Positions 1 to 10,047 of a stretch of 64,000 nucleotides of DNA are shown piece by piece. Position numbers and translations under genes: made by a program. The stretch is from Ryuthela nishihirai. Lineage: Eukaryota; Arthropoda; Arachnida; Araneae; Heptathelidae. The stretch lies in the NCBI GenBank assembly GCA_038380435.1, contig JAWZYU010000025.1:30356707-30420706 (forward strand), read 5' to 3'. Within the stretch, counting starts at the first letter, position 1. Every line of letters starts with the position of its first letter. Under the pieces are notes generated by a model, which ran no database searches, was not told the origin of the DNA, and was given only the letters and a program-made list of their open reading frames with translations.

Positions 1-70
1 GTCCTTGTGACCTGGCCATTTAGCCCATTGTGTGCAAAAAAGTACGGCTCAGAGGTAAAACAACCAACTG
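1..70 (+). mobile_element. SINE-A, 3' end fragment
   Basis: The window opens inside a SINE-A copy. The sequence matches the family's last 70 bases, including the ACCTGGCCATTTAGCCCA block and the GGTAAAACAACC terminus. The head lies outside the window. Confidence 0.85.
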
Positions 71-466
71 AATACCCAGTAAAATGTTTATAATTTTCTA
101 AGATTTGTTAAAATCCTTATGTCATTTTTTGTGTTTATCGATATATGTAATTTATGAATACAAAATTTAATGTGTATTTATATATATGTTTTACTTTATT
201 CCCATTGTTATATCATAACTATAGATTTATCTATCTATACAAGGGGTATGTGAAGCATAAAAGTTTGAGAACCACTATTCTAGATAATTTTTAGAGTTTG
301 TGGGTGTTTTTGGGAGTTCTTCACCGAAAGGCTAAGGCTTTCTCAAATAATCTTGTGCACTTAGCGGAAGGTTTAAACATCACTTAAAAATAATCCCTTT
401 ATTCTTTTCACCAAAATATTACCAATTGTGCACAGAGTTATAGATATATCTCACGATCTTGGATAT
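71..466. other. Unassigned AT-rich DNA
   Basis: No coding frame, tRNA-like boxes or inverted repeats were recognised here. Confidence 0.5.
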
Positions 467-797
467 GGGGGTTGGCTCAGTTGATAGCGTGTCAAGCTCG
501 TAATTTGTAGTTCCCAGATTCGAGTCCCACCTTGGCCAGCGTTGAATTTTGTCGCCATAAACCTCCTCTCTTTCAATCAGTAAGGGACACCGATGGGCTT
601 GGAAAGGCCGCTGTCCTTCGAATGGGACGTTAAGCCGTGGACCTATATGGCATAGATGGGAGGCTACCATCTGTCTCCTAACAGCTGTCTAGTGGGTCCC
701 CTTCCCCCTACCTTCTCTGAGCCCTCGGGTCCTTGTGACCTGGCCATTTAGCTCTTAGTGTGCAACATAGTGCCGCTCAGAGTTAAACCAACCCAAG
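467..797 (+). mobile_element. SINE-A, near full length, diverged
   Basis: The head (GGCTCAGTTGATAGCG, then TTCGAGTCC) and the tail (GAGTTAAACCAACCCAA) are both present. A block of about 50 bases around the usual GTGCACGTTAAAGAACAC segment is missing, so this is an internally deleted old copy. The open frame on the opposite strand is only a translation of the SINE. Confidence 0.85.
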
Positions 798-1185
798 CCT
801 CCACAAAAAAATATAGTTTATAATACACCAGATAACAAATATGAAAGAGATGAGTTTAACAGCTGAATGTCTGTCTGATGTCCATCACAGTTTTCATGGT
901 GATCTAACAGAAGTTTGTCAACTGGTGTCACCATAGAGACCACCAGCGATGAAGGCATCCATCGCTGGTGGCATCCATCCTTTTTTCCAGTATTCCATCA
1001 CCGATCCCGTTTCCTTTTCAGTCAAACACCTTATTCAACGTACTACATACATGTACATAGCAATGAGCCTGAGCCATCCACTTGTAATAAAAGTTTCCAG
1101 TAATGTGTCCCGTATCGGCATAGATAGGGATTTTAAATGCAATAAAATGCAACTACAAGAATAGCATGTCGCCTCTGGAGAATGT
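798..1185. other. Unassigned DNA
   Basis: Moderately complex sequence with a local direct repeat of CATCGCTGGTGGCATCCATC-like words near 945-980. The short overlapping forward frames have no recognisable domain. Confidence 0.4.
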
Positions 1186-1295
1186 GAGATAGCTGTTATA
1201 AGACAGATGGTAGTCTCCCGTTAAGGCCGTCCAGCGTGTTCTTTAACGTGCTCAGGTTATGACTCTATTGTACACGATGGCTTTATATCCCACCT
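1186..1295 (-). mobile_element. SINE-A internal fragment
   Basis: A minus-oriented middle portion of SINE-A, recognisable by AGACAGATGGTAGTCTCCCG and GTGTTCTTTAACGTGC. Both ends are missing. Confidence 0.75.
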
Positions 1296-1443
1296 GAAGA
1301 ACTGTGGTAAAAAAATTTATTCACTCTATAGTAAACTACATACATGTAAAGATTAAAGCGCTGAGAAGTAGAGCCCAATTAACGTTCTAAAAATGTATGA
1401 AATAAAAGCCGATTCCAACTAGCATTCTAAAACGCATGACTTG

Positions 1444-1829
1444 GGTTGGGTTGTTTTACCTCTGAGCGGCACTTTTTTGCACACCATGGGCTAAATGGCC
1501 AGGTCACATGGACCCCGAAGGCTCAGAGAAGGTTGGGGGAGGTGACTCACTGGAACAACTGTTGGGAGACAGATGGTAGTCTCCCGTCAAGGCCATCCAG
1601 CGTGTTATTTAACGTGCACAGGGTATGGCTCTCCCGCACACGGGGCCACGGCCTAACGTCCCATCCGACGGACGGAGGACTTTCCAAGCCCATCGGTGTC
1701 CCCTACTGATCGCGGGCAAGGCGGGGAATTTGGCGGAGATAAATCTCAACGCTGACCCATCTGGGACTCGAACCTGGGAACTACAGATTACGTGCCTGGC
1801 GCGCTACCGACTGAGCCACCCCCGCCCCC
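1444..1829 (-). mobile_element. SINE-A, full length with 14-bp target duplication
   Basis: A complete element runs from the reversed 3' end GGTTGGGTTGTTTTACCTC to the reversed head GACTGAGCCACCCCCGCCCC. It is flanked by exact copies of AAACGCATGACTTG at 1430-1443 and 1830-1843, a target-site duplication that fixes both ends. Open frames inside it on the plus strand are SINE translations, not genes. Confidence 0.96.
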
Positions 1830-1840
1830 AAACGCATGAC

Positions 1841-1912
1841 TTGAAAAGCAGAGTTGACATTGCTTTTCAAGCAGAAGTTCATTGAAGAGCAGAGTTGAAC
1901 TCTGCTTTTCAA
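1841..1912. repeat. Imperfect hairpin, 15-bp arms
   Basis: TTGAAAAGCAGAGTT at 1841-1855 is the exact reverse complement of 1898-1912. A related copy of the same word lies between them. The left arm overlaps the target duplication of the preceding SINE, so the hairpin predates that insertion. Confidence 0.6.
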
Positions 1913-2572
1913 TGGAATTTAAAAAAAATGCAGAATTCAGTTCTTATCTTTGTTAAATTCCTTTTGCGTAACTGTGTACTTATTTTTTCTAGTCCACTCT
2001 ATTTTTAGATGGACTAAATTATCCTGCAGATGCCTCATTCTACAACCCTGGTTCGACAATTTTCGTCTTTGCTCATATTTGTGGGGCTCGTGTTGTCCCT
2101 CGTCATTCATTAAATAAGGAATTGTTTTGCTTGCAGAGAATTTCTTTTCCATGACATAGCCGCGCCCTTTCTATTCTCGTGTCCGTGCTTTGGGTGACAG
2201 CAGGCCCCTCCCTTGTTCCGAAAGTCATCCAGTAATTTCTAAAATATTTGTCACGAATGAGAAATGTATTTCGACAACGACTGTTAAGAAATAAAGGAGA
2301 CAGCTAAATAAAAGAAAAATCGGGACGAGAACTGTTCAGTTGCACTTCAAGAAATAACGTGCCTTTCATTTCTGCGCCCGTTTTGTTATTTTCGCAGAGG
2401 TAAAAAGAACACTAAGTTCGATTGGCGTGTGTACTCCAAAGGCTATATAGTTGAAACTGAAATGATCTGAGTTGAAATTTTCGAATCATAAATCTGACGA
2501 TCGAAAGGCGACGAAGAATATTTTTGGGAGGTGGTTAATAAATTCTGTGGGAACTATTTGTCGCATTATGAG
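1913..2572. other. Unassigned DNA
   Basis: Contains a 71-codon minus-strand frame (1937-2152) of basic, low-complexity composition with no recognised motif. I see no promoter or splice evidence tying it to a gene. Confidence 0.4.
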
Positions 2573-2600
2573 TTGGGTTGTTTTAACCTTATGGGTTAAG
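2573..2600 (-). mobile_element. SINE-A 3' tip fragment
   Basis: GAGTTGGGTTGTTTTAACC is the reversed SINE-A 3' terminus with nothing of the body following it. Confidence 0.5.
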
Positions 2601-2621
2601 AGATTACAAGGTTGGGGGGAG

Positions 2622-3006
2622 GAGCGGGGATGGCCCAGTCGGTAGCGCGCCAGGCTCGTAATCTGCAGGTTCGAGTCCCAGCTGGGTTAGGGTTGAGATT
2701 TATCTCCGCAAAATTCCCCCCCTGTCCACCAGTCAGTAGGGGACACCGATGAGCTTTAAAAGACCGCCGTCCGTGGAATAGGAATTAGTAGGACATTAAG
2801 CCGTGGCCATGTGTACGGGAGAGCCATACCCTGTGCACGTTAAAGAACACGCTAGATGACCTCGACGGGAGGTTACCATCTGTCTTCCAACAGCTGTTCC
2901 AGTGGGTCCCCTACCCCAATTTCTCTGAGCCTTCGGGGTCTTTGTTAACTGGCCATTTCGCCCATTGAGCGCAAAAAAGTGCCGCTCAGAGGTAAAACAA
3001 CCCAAC
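2622..3006 (+). mobile_element. SINE-A, full length
   Basis: Begins with a GGAGCGGGGATGGCCCAGTC head, carries the B box GGTTCGAGTCCC, and ends GGTAAAACAACCCAACCC. It has a small insertion near 2785. No clear target duplication was seen, and the tail is followed at once by a second partial SINE-A tail. Confidence 0.9.
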
Positions 3007-3044
3007 CCAAATCCAGAGGTAAAACAACCCAACCTTATATTGTT

Positions 3045-3345
3045 GGGTTAATAATCAAGCACGTAATCTGTAGTTTTCGGATTCTGACCAGACACGAAAT
3101 CTGCAATTTCCAGGTTCTGATCAGGCTCGTAATCTGTAGTTCCCAGATGTTGATCAGGCTCGTAATCTGTAGTTTTCATGTGCTGATCAGGCTCGTAATC
3201 TGTAGTTTCCAGGTTCTGATCAGGCTCCTAATCTATAGTTCCCAGATTCTAGTCAGGCTCCTAATCTATAGTTCCCAGATTCTAGTCAGGCTCGTAATCT
3301 GTAGTTCCCAGGTTCGTAATCTGTAGTTCCCAGGTTCGAGTCTTC
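3045..3345 (+). repeat. 33-bp minisatellite derived from the SINE-A tRNA head
   Basis: About nine units share the core AGGCTCGTAATCTGTAGTTC followed by CCAGRTTCTGATC. The core is the anticodon-arm to B-box stretch of the SINE-A head, so each unit repeats part of the RNA polymerase III promoter. Because 33 is divisible by three, one forward frame stays open as an 11-residue repeat; this is a by-product and not a protein. Units are 75-95% alike by eye. Confidence 0.85.
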
Positions 3346-3612
3346 CCTGAGCCAGCGTTGAGATTTATCTCCGCCAAATCCTCATCCTGGTCTCGGTCAG
3401 TAGGAGATATCATTGGGCTTGGAAAGACCGCCGTCTTTCGGATATGACGTTAAGCAGTGTCCCCTGTGCACGTTAAAGAACACTCTGTATGACTTTGACT
3501 GTTGGTTTTCATCTGTTCCTAACAGCTGTCCAGTGAGGCCCTTCCCCCAACTTTCTCTCCTTAGTCCGTTGTATGCAAGAAAAAGTGCTTCTCAGAGATA
3601 AAATAATTCAAA
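3045..3612 (+). mobile_element. SINE-A carrying an internal 33-bp tandem expansion
   Basis: The 3' two thirds (3340-3612) are a recognisable, diverged SINE-A body from TTGAGATTTATCTCCGCC to the GAGATAAAATAATTC tail. In place of a single tRNA-derived head there is an array of 33-bp units. The element therefore contains its own minisatellite, described in the next entry. Confidence 0.8.
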
Positions 3613-3806
3613 TGTAACAATATCGTTTAACTTAAGTGCAATTTGTTTAGTTTCGTAGTTGTTTAGTTCCAATTTTTGAGAACTTGGTATAAAAATGCCT
3701 TGGATGAATGTAAAAGCATTGTCTGCTAAAATGGCCCTGGTTTAATAACTTTCTAAATATTAAATGACTGTTTTTGAAAATTAGAGATTTATGTGGATTT
3801 GAATGA

Positions 3807-3959
3807 GTTGGGTTAGGTTGTTTTACCTGTTAGCATCACTTTTTTGCACACAATGGTCTAAATAACCAGGTCACAAAGACTCCGAGATCTCAGAGAAGGT
3901 AAGAGAAAGGATACCACCGGACAGCTGTTAGGAGACAGATGGTAGTTTCCCGTCAAGGG
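3807..3959 (-). mobile_element. SINE-A, older copy split by a younger SINE-A
   Basis: A minus-oriented copy from GAGTTGGGTTAGGTTG to TCCCGTCAAGG. It stops where the next element enters, and its sequence resumes briefly at 4343 with a repeated TCCCGTCAAGG. Confidence 0.85.
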
Positions 3960-4342
3960 GGGCTGGGGTGGCTCAGTCGGTAGCGTGCCAGGCTCGTAAT
4001 CTGTACTTCCCAGGTTCGAATCGCAGCTGGGTCAGCGTTGAGATTTATCTCCGCAAAATTTCCCGCCCTGCCCACATCATAGGGGACACCGATGGGCTTA
4101 GAAAGACCGGCGTCCGTCGGGTGGGATGTTAAGCGGTGGTCCCATGTATGGGAGAGCCATACCCTGTGCTCATTAAAGAACACACTGGATGGCCTTAACG
4201 GGAGGCTACCAATTTGTCTCCCAACAGCCGTTCCAGTGGGTCCCTCACGCAACCTTCTCTGAGCCTTCGGGGTCCTTGTGACCTGGCCATCTAGCCCATG
4301 GTGTGCAAAAAAGTGCAGCTCAGAGGTAAAGCAACCCAACCC
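3960..4342 (+). mobile_element. SINE-A inserted into another SINE-A, 11-bp duplication
   Basis: A full-length plus-strand copy is bounded by exact TCCCGTCAAGG at 3949-3959 and 4343-4353. The duplicated target belongs to the older, oppositely oriented SINE-A, so the order of insertion is certain. The 134-codon minus-strand open frame here is SINE-derived. Confidence 0.96.
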
Positions 4343-4392
4343 TCCCGTCAAGGTCATCCAGAGTCGGAGACTCGGAATGACTTTAAGACGTA

Positions 4393-4553
4393 GCCTCCTA
4401 TGCAGCAGAGCTATACCTTGAGTACACTAAATGACACACTGGATGACATTGACGAGAGGCTACCATCTGTCCTAACGTATCACGTGGTTCTTGCAACTGA
4501 CCATTTAGCCCACTGTGTTCAAAATATTGTGCTCAGACGCAAAACAACCCAAT
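4393..4553 (+). mobile_element. SINE-A 3' half, diverged
   Basis: The 3' half of a SINE-A is recognised from AGAGCTATACCTTGAG through CATTTAGCCCACTGTG to CAAAACAACCCAATC. It is heavily mutated. Confidence 0.7.
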
Positions 4554-4762
4554 CAACTGGTTTCTTTCTACAATTCTGTCTAAAAGCAGCTGTAATTTGG
4601 ATGGTAACTTAATATTATCAAATTGAATGCAAAATAAAGGTTATTATGAAAGACTACCAACAATTTAAAACGCAATATTTTATTAAATAATTGTGTTTGC
4701 AAAATGTCAAGGAATTTTCAATTTCCTTTATGTTCAACAAATTTAAATGTGAGCGCCATTAC

Positions 4763-5277
4763 TGGTGGCTCAGGCGGTAGCGCGCCAGGCTCGTAATCTG
4801 TAGTTCTCAGGTTCGAGTCCCATCTGGGACAACGTTGAGATTTAACTGCGCAAAATTCCCTGCCCATGGTCAGTAGGAGACACCGATGGGCTTGTAAGCG
4901 CGCCAGGCTCGTAATCTGTAGTTCCCAGGTTCGAATCCCAGCTGAGTAAGCGTTGAGATTTATCTCCGCAAAATTTCCTGCGTGTCCACGGTCAGTAGGG
5001 AACACCGATGGGCATGGAAAGACCACCGTCCGTCGGATGGGACATTAAGCCGTGGCTTCGTGTGCGTGAGAGCCACACCCTGTGCACGTTACAGAACACG
5101 ACGGATGACCTTGACGGGAGGCTACCATCTGTCTCCCAACAGCTGTTCCAGTGGGTCCCCTCCCTCAACCTTCTCTGAGCCTTCGGGAATCCTTCGGGTG
5201 GGTTTTTTTGCACATCATTGGCCATTTAGCCAATGTTGTGCAAAAAAGTGCCGCTCAGAGGTAAAACAACCCAAGCC
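4763..5277 (+). mobile_element. Two SINE-A heads in tandem
   Basis: A first copy (4763-4897) breaks off after GACACCGATGGGCTTG, where a second head starts at once (GCGCGCCAGGCTCGTAATC). The second copy continues to the normal 3' end at about 5277. A short duplicated inverted patch near 5200-5240 (GGCCATTTAGCC against its surroundings) disturbs the tail. This looks like a head duplication, or a SINE landing inside a SINE with loss of the remainder. Confidence 0.8.
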
Positions 5278-5975
5278 ATTACTGGTGTGATGTTCAGCTA
5301 CCTTCCACACTTTGCTCAGTAAGCCTGGTGTAGCACTTTCAACAGCTACAGTGATTCGTTCCTTTAAAAGTTGTGAGTTACGAATTTTTTTCCCAATAAA
5401 TGATGTTTTCAACGTATCCCCTCCCAAAACAAAATTCCAATGGATTCGAATCGGAACTTCTCAGGGGTCTATAAGATCGGTCTGCATCTACCAATCCAGC
5501 AATTTCCGAATTTGTCATATAAAATATGACGTGTAATATATTAGCACCGTGTGATGATTCTCGCACTCCTCATAAGAAGGAAACTTTGAACATCCCTTTA
5601 TATTTTTGGATACAAAATAACTCTTGTAAATAATTTAATGAAATACAGCATTTTGAAATGTGGATATTCTCTTTTAAGGACCCTATATAGAGCATTAGTA
5701 CTGCTTCTAGTAAGTACTGAGGGATGTTTATCTAAGAAACAAGTCTTCCATACTTCCAGACTTTGTTTTATACACTTATCTCTGTCCTCAGATATCTCGT
5801 CATCACATTAGGATGTGATATTTCTTTCAGCAACGAGATCTCTTTTCCTTCTTTGCTAATCGATTCTCATCCATGGCGGTCACTTGCTCAAATTACAGTC
5901 GTCCCTTCTCCATACGTAACGACGCTAGTAAAGGTCATAGGTCATCTGTATTTTCTGTCTGTGAACCTAATAAAG
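5278..5975. other. Unassigned DNA
   Basis: Three overlapping frames of 62-75 codons occur on both strands (5312-5566 and 5763-5990). None shows a recognised motif or a clear splice context. Confidence 0.4.
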
Positions 5976-6330
5976 AGTTGGGTTGTTTGATCACTGAGGG
6001 GCGCTTTTTTTGACACAGAATGGGCTAAATAACTAGGTCATAAGGACCCCAAGAGAATTTTTGTTTCAGTTTGGATAAGGAAGCAACTGGATAGCTGTCA
6101 GGAAGCAGATGGAAGCTTTCCACAAAGCCATCCAGTGGTTCTTTAAGGCGCAAAGTATATGCTATACTGTATAGGATGTCACGGCTTAACAATACGACAG
6201 ACAGAGGTTTTTCAAGATCACCGGTATCCCTTTTCTCACAGAGGGATGGGAACACCCAGGATTGGGAGGGGGGGGGGGGGTAAATCTCAACACTAGCGCA
6301 GTTGGAACTCGAACCTGGGAACTGCAGATC
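5976..6330 (-). mobile_element. SINE-A, diverged, with poly-G tract
   Basis: A minus-oriented body from GAGTTGGGTTGTTTGATC to TCGAACCTGGGAACTGC. The A-box end is missing. An 18-base G run near 6270 replaces the usual C-rich block. A further plus-strand tail fragment follows at about 6340-6365. Confidence 0.8.
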
Positions 6331-6514
6331 ACCTACACAACAGTGCTTCTCAGAGTTAAAACAAAATATTCTCGCCATTCTAATGTTAACTGATTTTAAA
6401 ATTAAAAAAACAATGCTTGAAATAAAAAACTCTGAAAAAATCCTATTTTTTTTATTTTTAATTCGAAAGCTCCTTTCTGAAGTTCAATATTTTGTGTATG
6501 AGTGTATTAAACAT

Positions 6515-7245
6515 AGAAGGATATGCTTCAAGATTTTTAAGCTGGGCTATAACCAAACCTAGAAAAATACGCTTCAATATTTTTAAGCTGGGCTGTAAGC
6601 AAACCTAGAAAAATACGCTTCAATATTTTTAAGCTGGGCTATAACCAAACCTAGTAAAATACGCTTCAATATTTTTAAGCTGGGATGTAAGCAAACCTAG
6701 AAAAATACGCTTCAATATTTTTAAGCTGGGCTATAACCAAACCTAGAAAAATACGCTTCAATATTTTTAAGCTGGGCTGTAACCAAACCTAGTAAAATAC
6801 GCTTCAATATTTTTAAGCTGGGCTGTAAGCAAACCTAGAAAAATACGCTTCAATATTTTTAAGCTGGGCTATAACCAAACCTAGTAAAATACGCTTCAAT
6901 ATTTTTAAGCTGGGATGTAAGCAAACCTAGAAAAATACGCTTCAATATTTTTAAGCTGGGCTATAACCAAACCTAGAAAAATACGCTTCAATATTTTTAA
7001 GCTGGGCTGTAACCAAACCTAGTAAAATACGCTTCAATATTTTTAAGCTGGGATGTAAGCAAACCTAGAAAAATACGCTTCAATATTTTTAAGCTGGGCT
7101 ATAACCAAACCTAGTAAAATACGCTTCAATATTTTTAAGCTGGGCTGTAAGCAAACCTAGAAAAATACGCTTAAATATTTTCAAAATGTGCTGTAACCAA
7201 ATCTGGAAAGTTACGCTTCAATGTTTCTAAAATGGGCTGTAAGGT
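6515..7245. repeat. 46-bp minisatellite with higher-order structure
   Basis: About 15 units share the cores AAAAATACGCTTCAATATTT and TTAAGCTGGGCTGTAAGC. Variant units (GTAAAATACG with GGGATGTAAGC) recur 230 bp apart (6651 and 6881), equal to five monomers, and again 138 bp later, equal to three. Blocks of units have therefore been copied together. The last two units (7165-7245) are strongly diverged, as expected at an array edge. Confidence 0.93.
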
Positions 7246-7766
7246 TAGTACCTCCATTAACGTTGTTTAAAATAAAAATATATGTAATGAGTTGGTGTTG
7301 TAAAAGTTATTTAATGCATACTTTTTTTTTTCTCGTAAACCTTCTAACCTCACATTAGCACTTTTTAAATTTCTGACTTTGGAATATATAAAAAATAAAT
7401 GTATATATAAAATTTGAAATTTACTGAGGGTCGCATGGAATTCCTTTGCCTTGACGGTTTTTTACCATTCGTGCAAAGCATTAAGCTCTGACTTTAAAAA
7501 TAAGCAGTCATGCAAAATTATAATTTTTGTGGGCATTTTAGCATCATAGGCGGAATATAAGTAATTAGAACAGCATGCATTTTTTGGGGTGGGAATTAAT
7601 GATTTTTTGTTTCACAGTAAGGAACAGAGATTTGATCCTTCTGAAATATCTTACTCGTTATAACTAATATTTATATACCAAATGTATCTCAACGCTAAGC
7701 AAATAAAACATTATCTCAGTCAAAATGAAATAATCCTAATTTCTTAATGAACATTCAAAGTAATTG
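7246..7766. other. Unassigned AT-rich DNA
   Basis: No coding or repeat structure was recognised between the minisatellite and the hAT-type element. Confidence 0.5.
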
Positions 7767-7774
7767 GTCTATTA

Positions 7775-8218
7775 CAGTGTCTCGCAAACTGTGTGCCGCG
7801 GCACAATAGTGTGCCGCGAGATTTTCCAAGTGTGCCGCGAGAGATTTTCAAATTGACACTAGATATTCCAAAGGTTTCATTTTGACTTGACTTGTGTTAT
7901 CGACGTGCTATCGACGTGCTTTAATAAAAATCTTTCAGATTTTATCAACTGGGATCTTGTAAGTATTTATCAAGCTTTTTCCAAATTTTGGTATTAATTT
8001 TTGATTATTTCAAGCCATAGAATGGACAAATATTTAAAACAAACACCGAGTTATGATTAATCATATTCATTATTATATTTATTTTAAATAAAATGCATTT
8101 AACGAAACTTCAATTTTCCTCTTTTTACGTAACCATCAAAAATTCTCTTTTAGGTGTGCCGCGGGGAAAAAAAACTTGATTCAGTGTGCCGCAGAGTAAA
8201 AATGTTTGCGAGACACTG
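7775..8218. mobile_element. Non-autonomous hAT-type element, 444 bp
   Basis: Terminal inverted repeats begin CAGTGTCTCGCAAAC at 7775 and end with CGAGACACTG at 8218. The exact 8-bp duplication GTCTATTA lies at 7767-7774 and 8219-8226. An 8-bp duplication with CAGTG-type ends is the hallmark of the hAT superfamily. Subterminal copies of GTGTGCCGCG occur at both ends, in direct orientation, and are likely transposase-binding sites (inference). The interior is AT-rich and encodes nothing, so the element depended on a transposase supplied elsewhere. Confidence 0.93.
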
Positions 8219-8299
8219 GTCTATTAAATACTTCAGGGCAGATCAGTCCAACCCAAACTTAATGAAGAGCTACTAGGTTGTTGTCTGGATTACCGCTGA

Positions 8300-8600
8300 G
8301 CGTGGGGGTGGCTCAGTTGGTAGCTCACCAGGCTCGTAATCTGCAGTTCCCAGGTTCGAGTCTCGCCTGGACCAGCGTTGAGATTTATCTCTGGAAAACC
8401 TTCGGTCAGTAAGGAACACCGATGGGCTTGAAAAATCCATCAGATAGGAGGTTAAGCTGTGGGCCACTATGCTGGAGAGACATACACTGTGCACATTTAA
8501 GAATAAAACGAATGGCCTTGATGGGAAGGATGCCATCTGTCCATCTACTAGTCACAACGGGTTCCTTGTGATTAGCGCCGCTTAGAGATAAACAAACCCC
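8300..8600 (+). mobile_element. SINE-A, left half of an inverted pair
   Basis: The head GGTGGCTCAGTTGGTAGC and B box GGTTCGAGTC are intact. The element ends in CGCTTAGAGATAAACAAACC and meets the next, opposite copy tail to tail. Confidence 0.85.
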
Positions 8601-8926
8601 TGAGCGGCACTGAAAGGCTGAGAGAAGGTTGGTGGAATCAGATTCAATGAGCAGATGTTAGGAGCAGGTGGTATCCTCCTGCCAAGGCCATCCATTCTGT
8701 TCTTTAACGTGCATGGCATATGTCTCACACGATGCCACGGCTTTACTTTCCATCCGACGGACAACGTCTATTCCAAAACCCACCGGTGTTCCCATTCTGA
8801 CCGAGGCCAGGGAGTTTTGCAGAGATTAATCTTAATTAATCTCAGCGCGGGCGCCAGGCGGGAGTCGAACCTGGGAACTGCAAATTACGAACTCGGCAGA
8901 TTACTACGGCTGCTCCACCCCCTGGC
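8601..8926 (-). mobile_element. SINE-A, right half of an inverted pair
   Basis: A minus-oriented copy starting at the reversed TGAGCGGCACT near the tail and ending at a reversed head with GGAGTCGAACCTGGGAACTG. Together with the preceding copy it forms arms of about 300 bp that could pair in a transcript crossing the region. Confidence 0.85.
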
Positions 8927-9144
8927 CAGAGCCACTAAGCAAAAACCACACTTTAAGTACACAAAAGAGAAAACCTGTACTTAGAAACAAAAACATACAT
9001 TTACGATGAGTAAGGAACTGGAAAACGAACTCTGTTTTTAAAGAACCAAGAAAATATTTTTAATTAAAAAACAAAAATGCTTATTTCAAATGAATGCTAT
9101 GAATTGTCAAAATCGATGAATTTTGTACGTAAAAATGTTTGGTC

Positions 9145-9216
9145 AAAAAACAGTTGCGAGAAATGAACCAGATTTAATGTATTGATGATTTCTTTTATGA
9201 GATACAGTTTCTTTTG
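9145..9216 (+). mobile_element. SINE-D tail fragment
   Basis: This stretch (CCAGATTTAATGTATTGATG, then TTTTATGAG) resembles the tail of the tRNA-headed element at 11590-11760. The following SINE-A inserted into it. Confidence 0.5.
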
Positions 9217-9541
9217 CCAGCTGGTTCAGCGTTGAGATTTATCTCCGCAACACTCCCACCGCCCTGCCCACGGTCAGTAGGGGACACCGATGGGCTTGGA
9301 AAGGCTGCCGTCCGCCGGATGGGACGTTAAGCCGTGGCCATGTGTGTGGGAGAGCCATACCCTGTGCACGTTAAAGAACACGCTGGATGGCCTTGACGGG
9401 AGGTTACCATCTGTCTCCCAACACCTGTTCCAGTGGATCCCTTCCCCCAACCTTCTCTGAGCCTTCGGGGAAACTTATGAACTGGCCGTTTATCCCATGG
9501 TGTGCAAAAAAAGTGCCGCTCAGAGGCAAAACAACCCAACC
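9217..9541 (+). mobile_element. 5'-truncated SINE-A with 12-bp duplication
   Basis: Starts abruptly at CCAGCTGGTTCAGCG, just after the B box, and runs to the normal 3' end. The exact duplication CAGTTTCTTTTG flanks it at 9205-9216 and 9542-9553. The truncation therefore happened during insertion, as expected when reverse transcription stops early. Confidence 0.94.
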
Positions 9542-9553
9542 CAGTTTCTTTTG

Positions 9554-10045
9554 TATTGAGAAACAGGTTGGAGTGGCTTGCTTCAGGAAAACCGATATAA
9601 CTATATCTATTGGACTATTATGATTAAAAATTGAGGTAATATCATTAATTAATTAGATTAAAGTAGATTTAAAAACGTTTTGAAAAAGTAGGCAAAATTG
9701 TCATAAGTTGATAATATTCTGTTTTATGTTTCAAATAAAAGGTATAGTTTAGATTCCTTTCTTACGTTTAAAAATGTTTTATCTCAAACAGATTTATTAC
9801 ACAGTATTAACAATTCCTGAACAAATAATTCCTAGATTCTTTCGGAAGAAAATGGAATTCATAGCTGATCTTTGAACTCATTGTTTTTCGACAAATATAT
9901 TTTCATAATTTAAAAAAATTAAATTTCATCATTACTAATATTCTATTGCTAATAAAACAAACAATACCGTTAATCTCTCATTTTGATTAATACTAGAATT
10001 TCGTTTGTACCCATTACGTATACTGATCTAACAATATCAGCGAAA
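9554..10045. other. Unassigned AT-rich DNA
   Basis: No feature was recognised. Composition is strongly AT-rich up to the LINE fragment. Confidence 0.5.
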
Positions 10046-10047
10046 CC

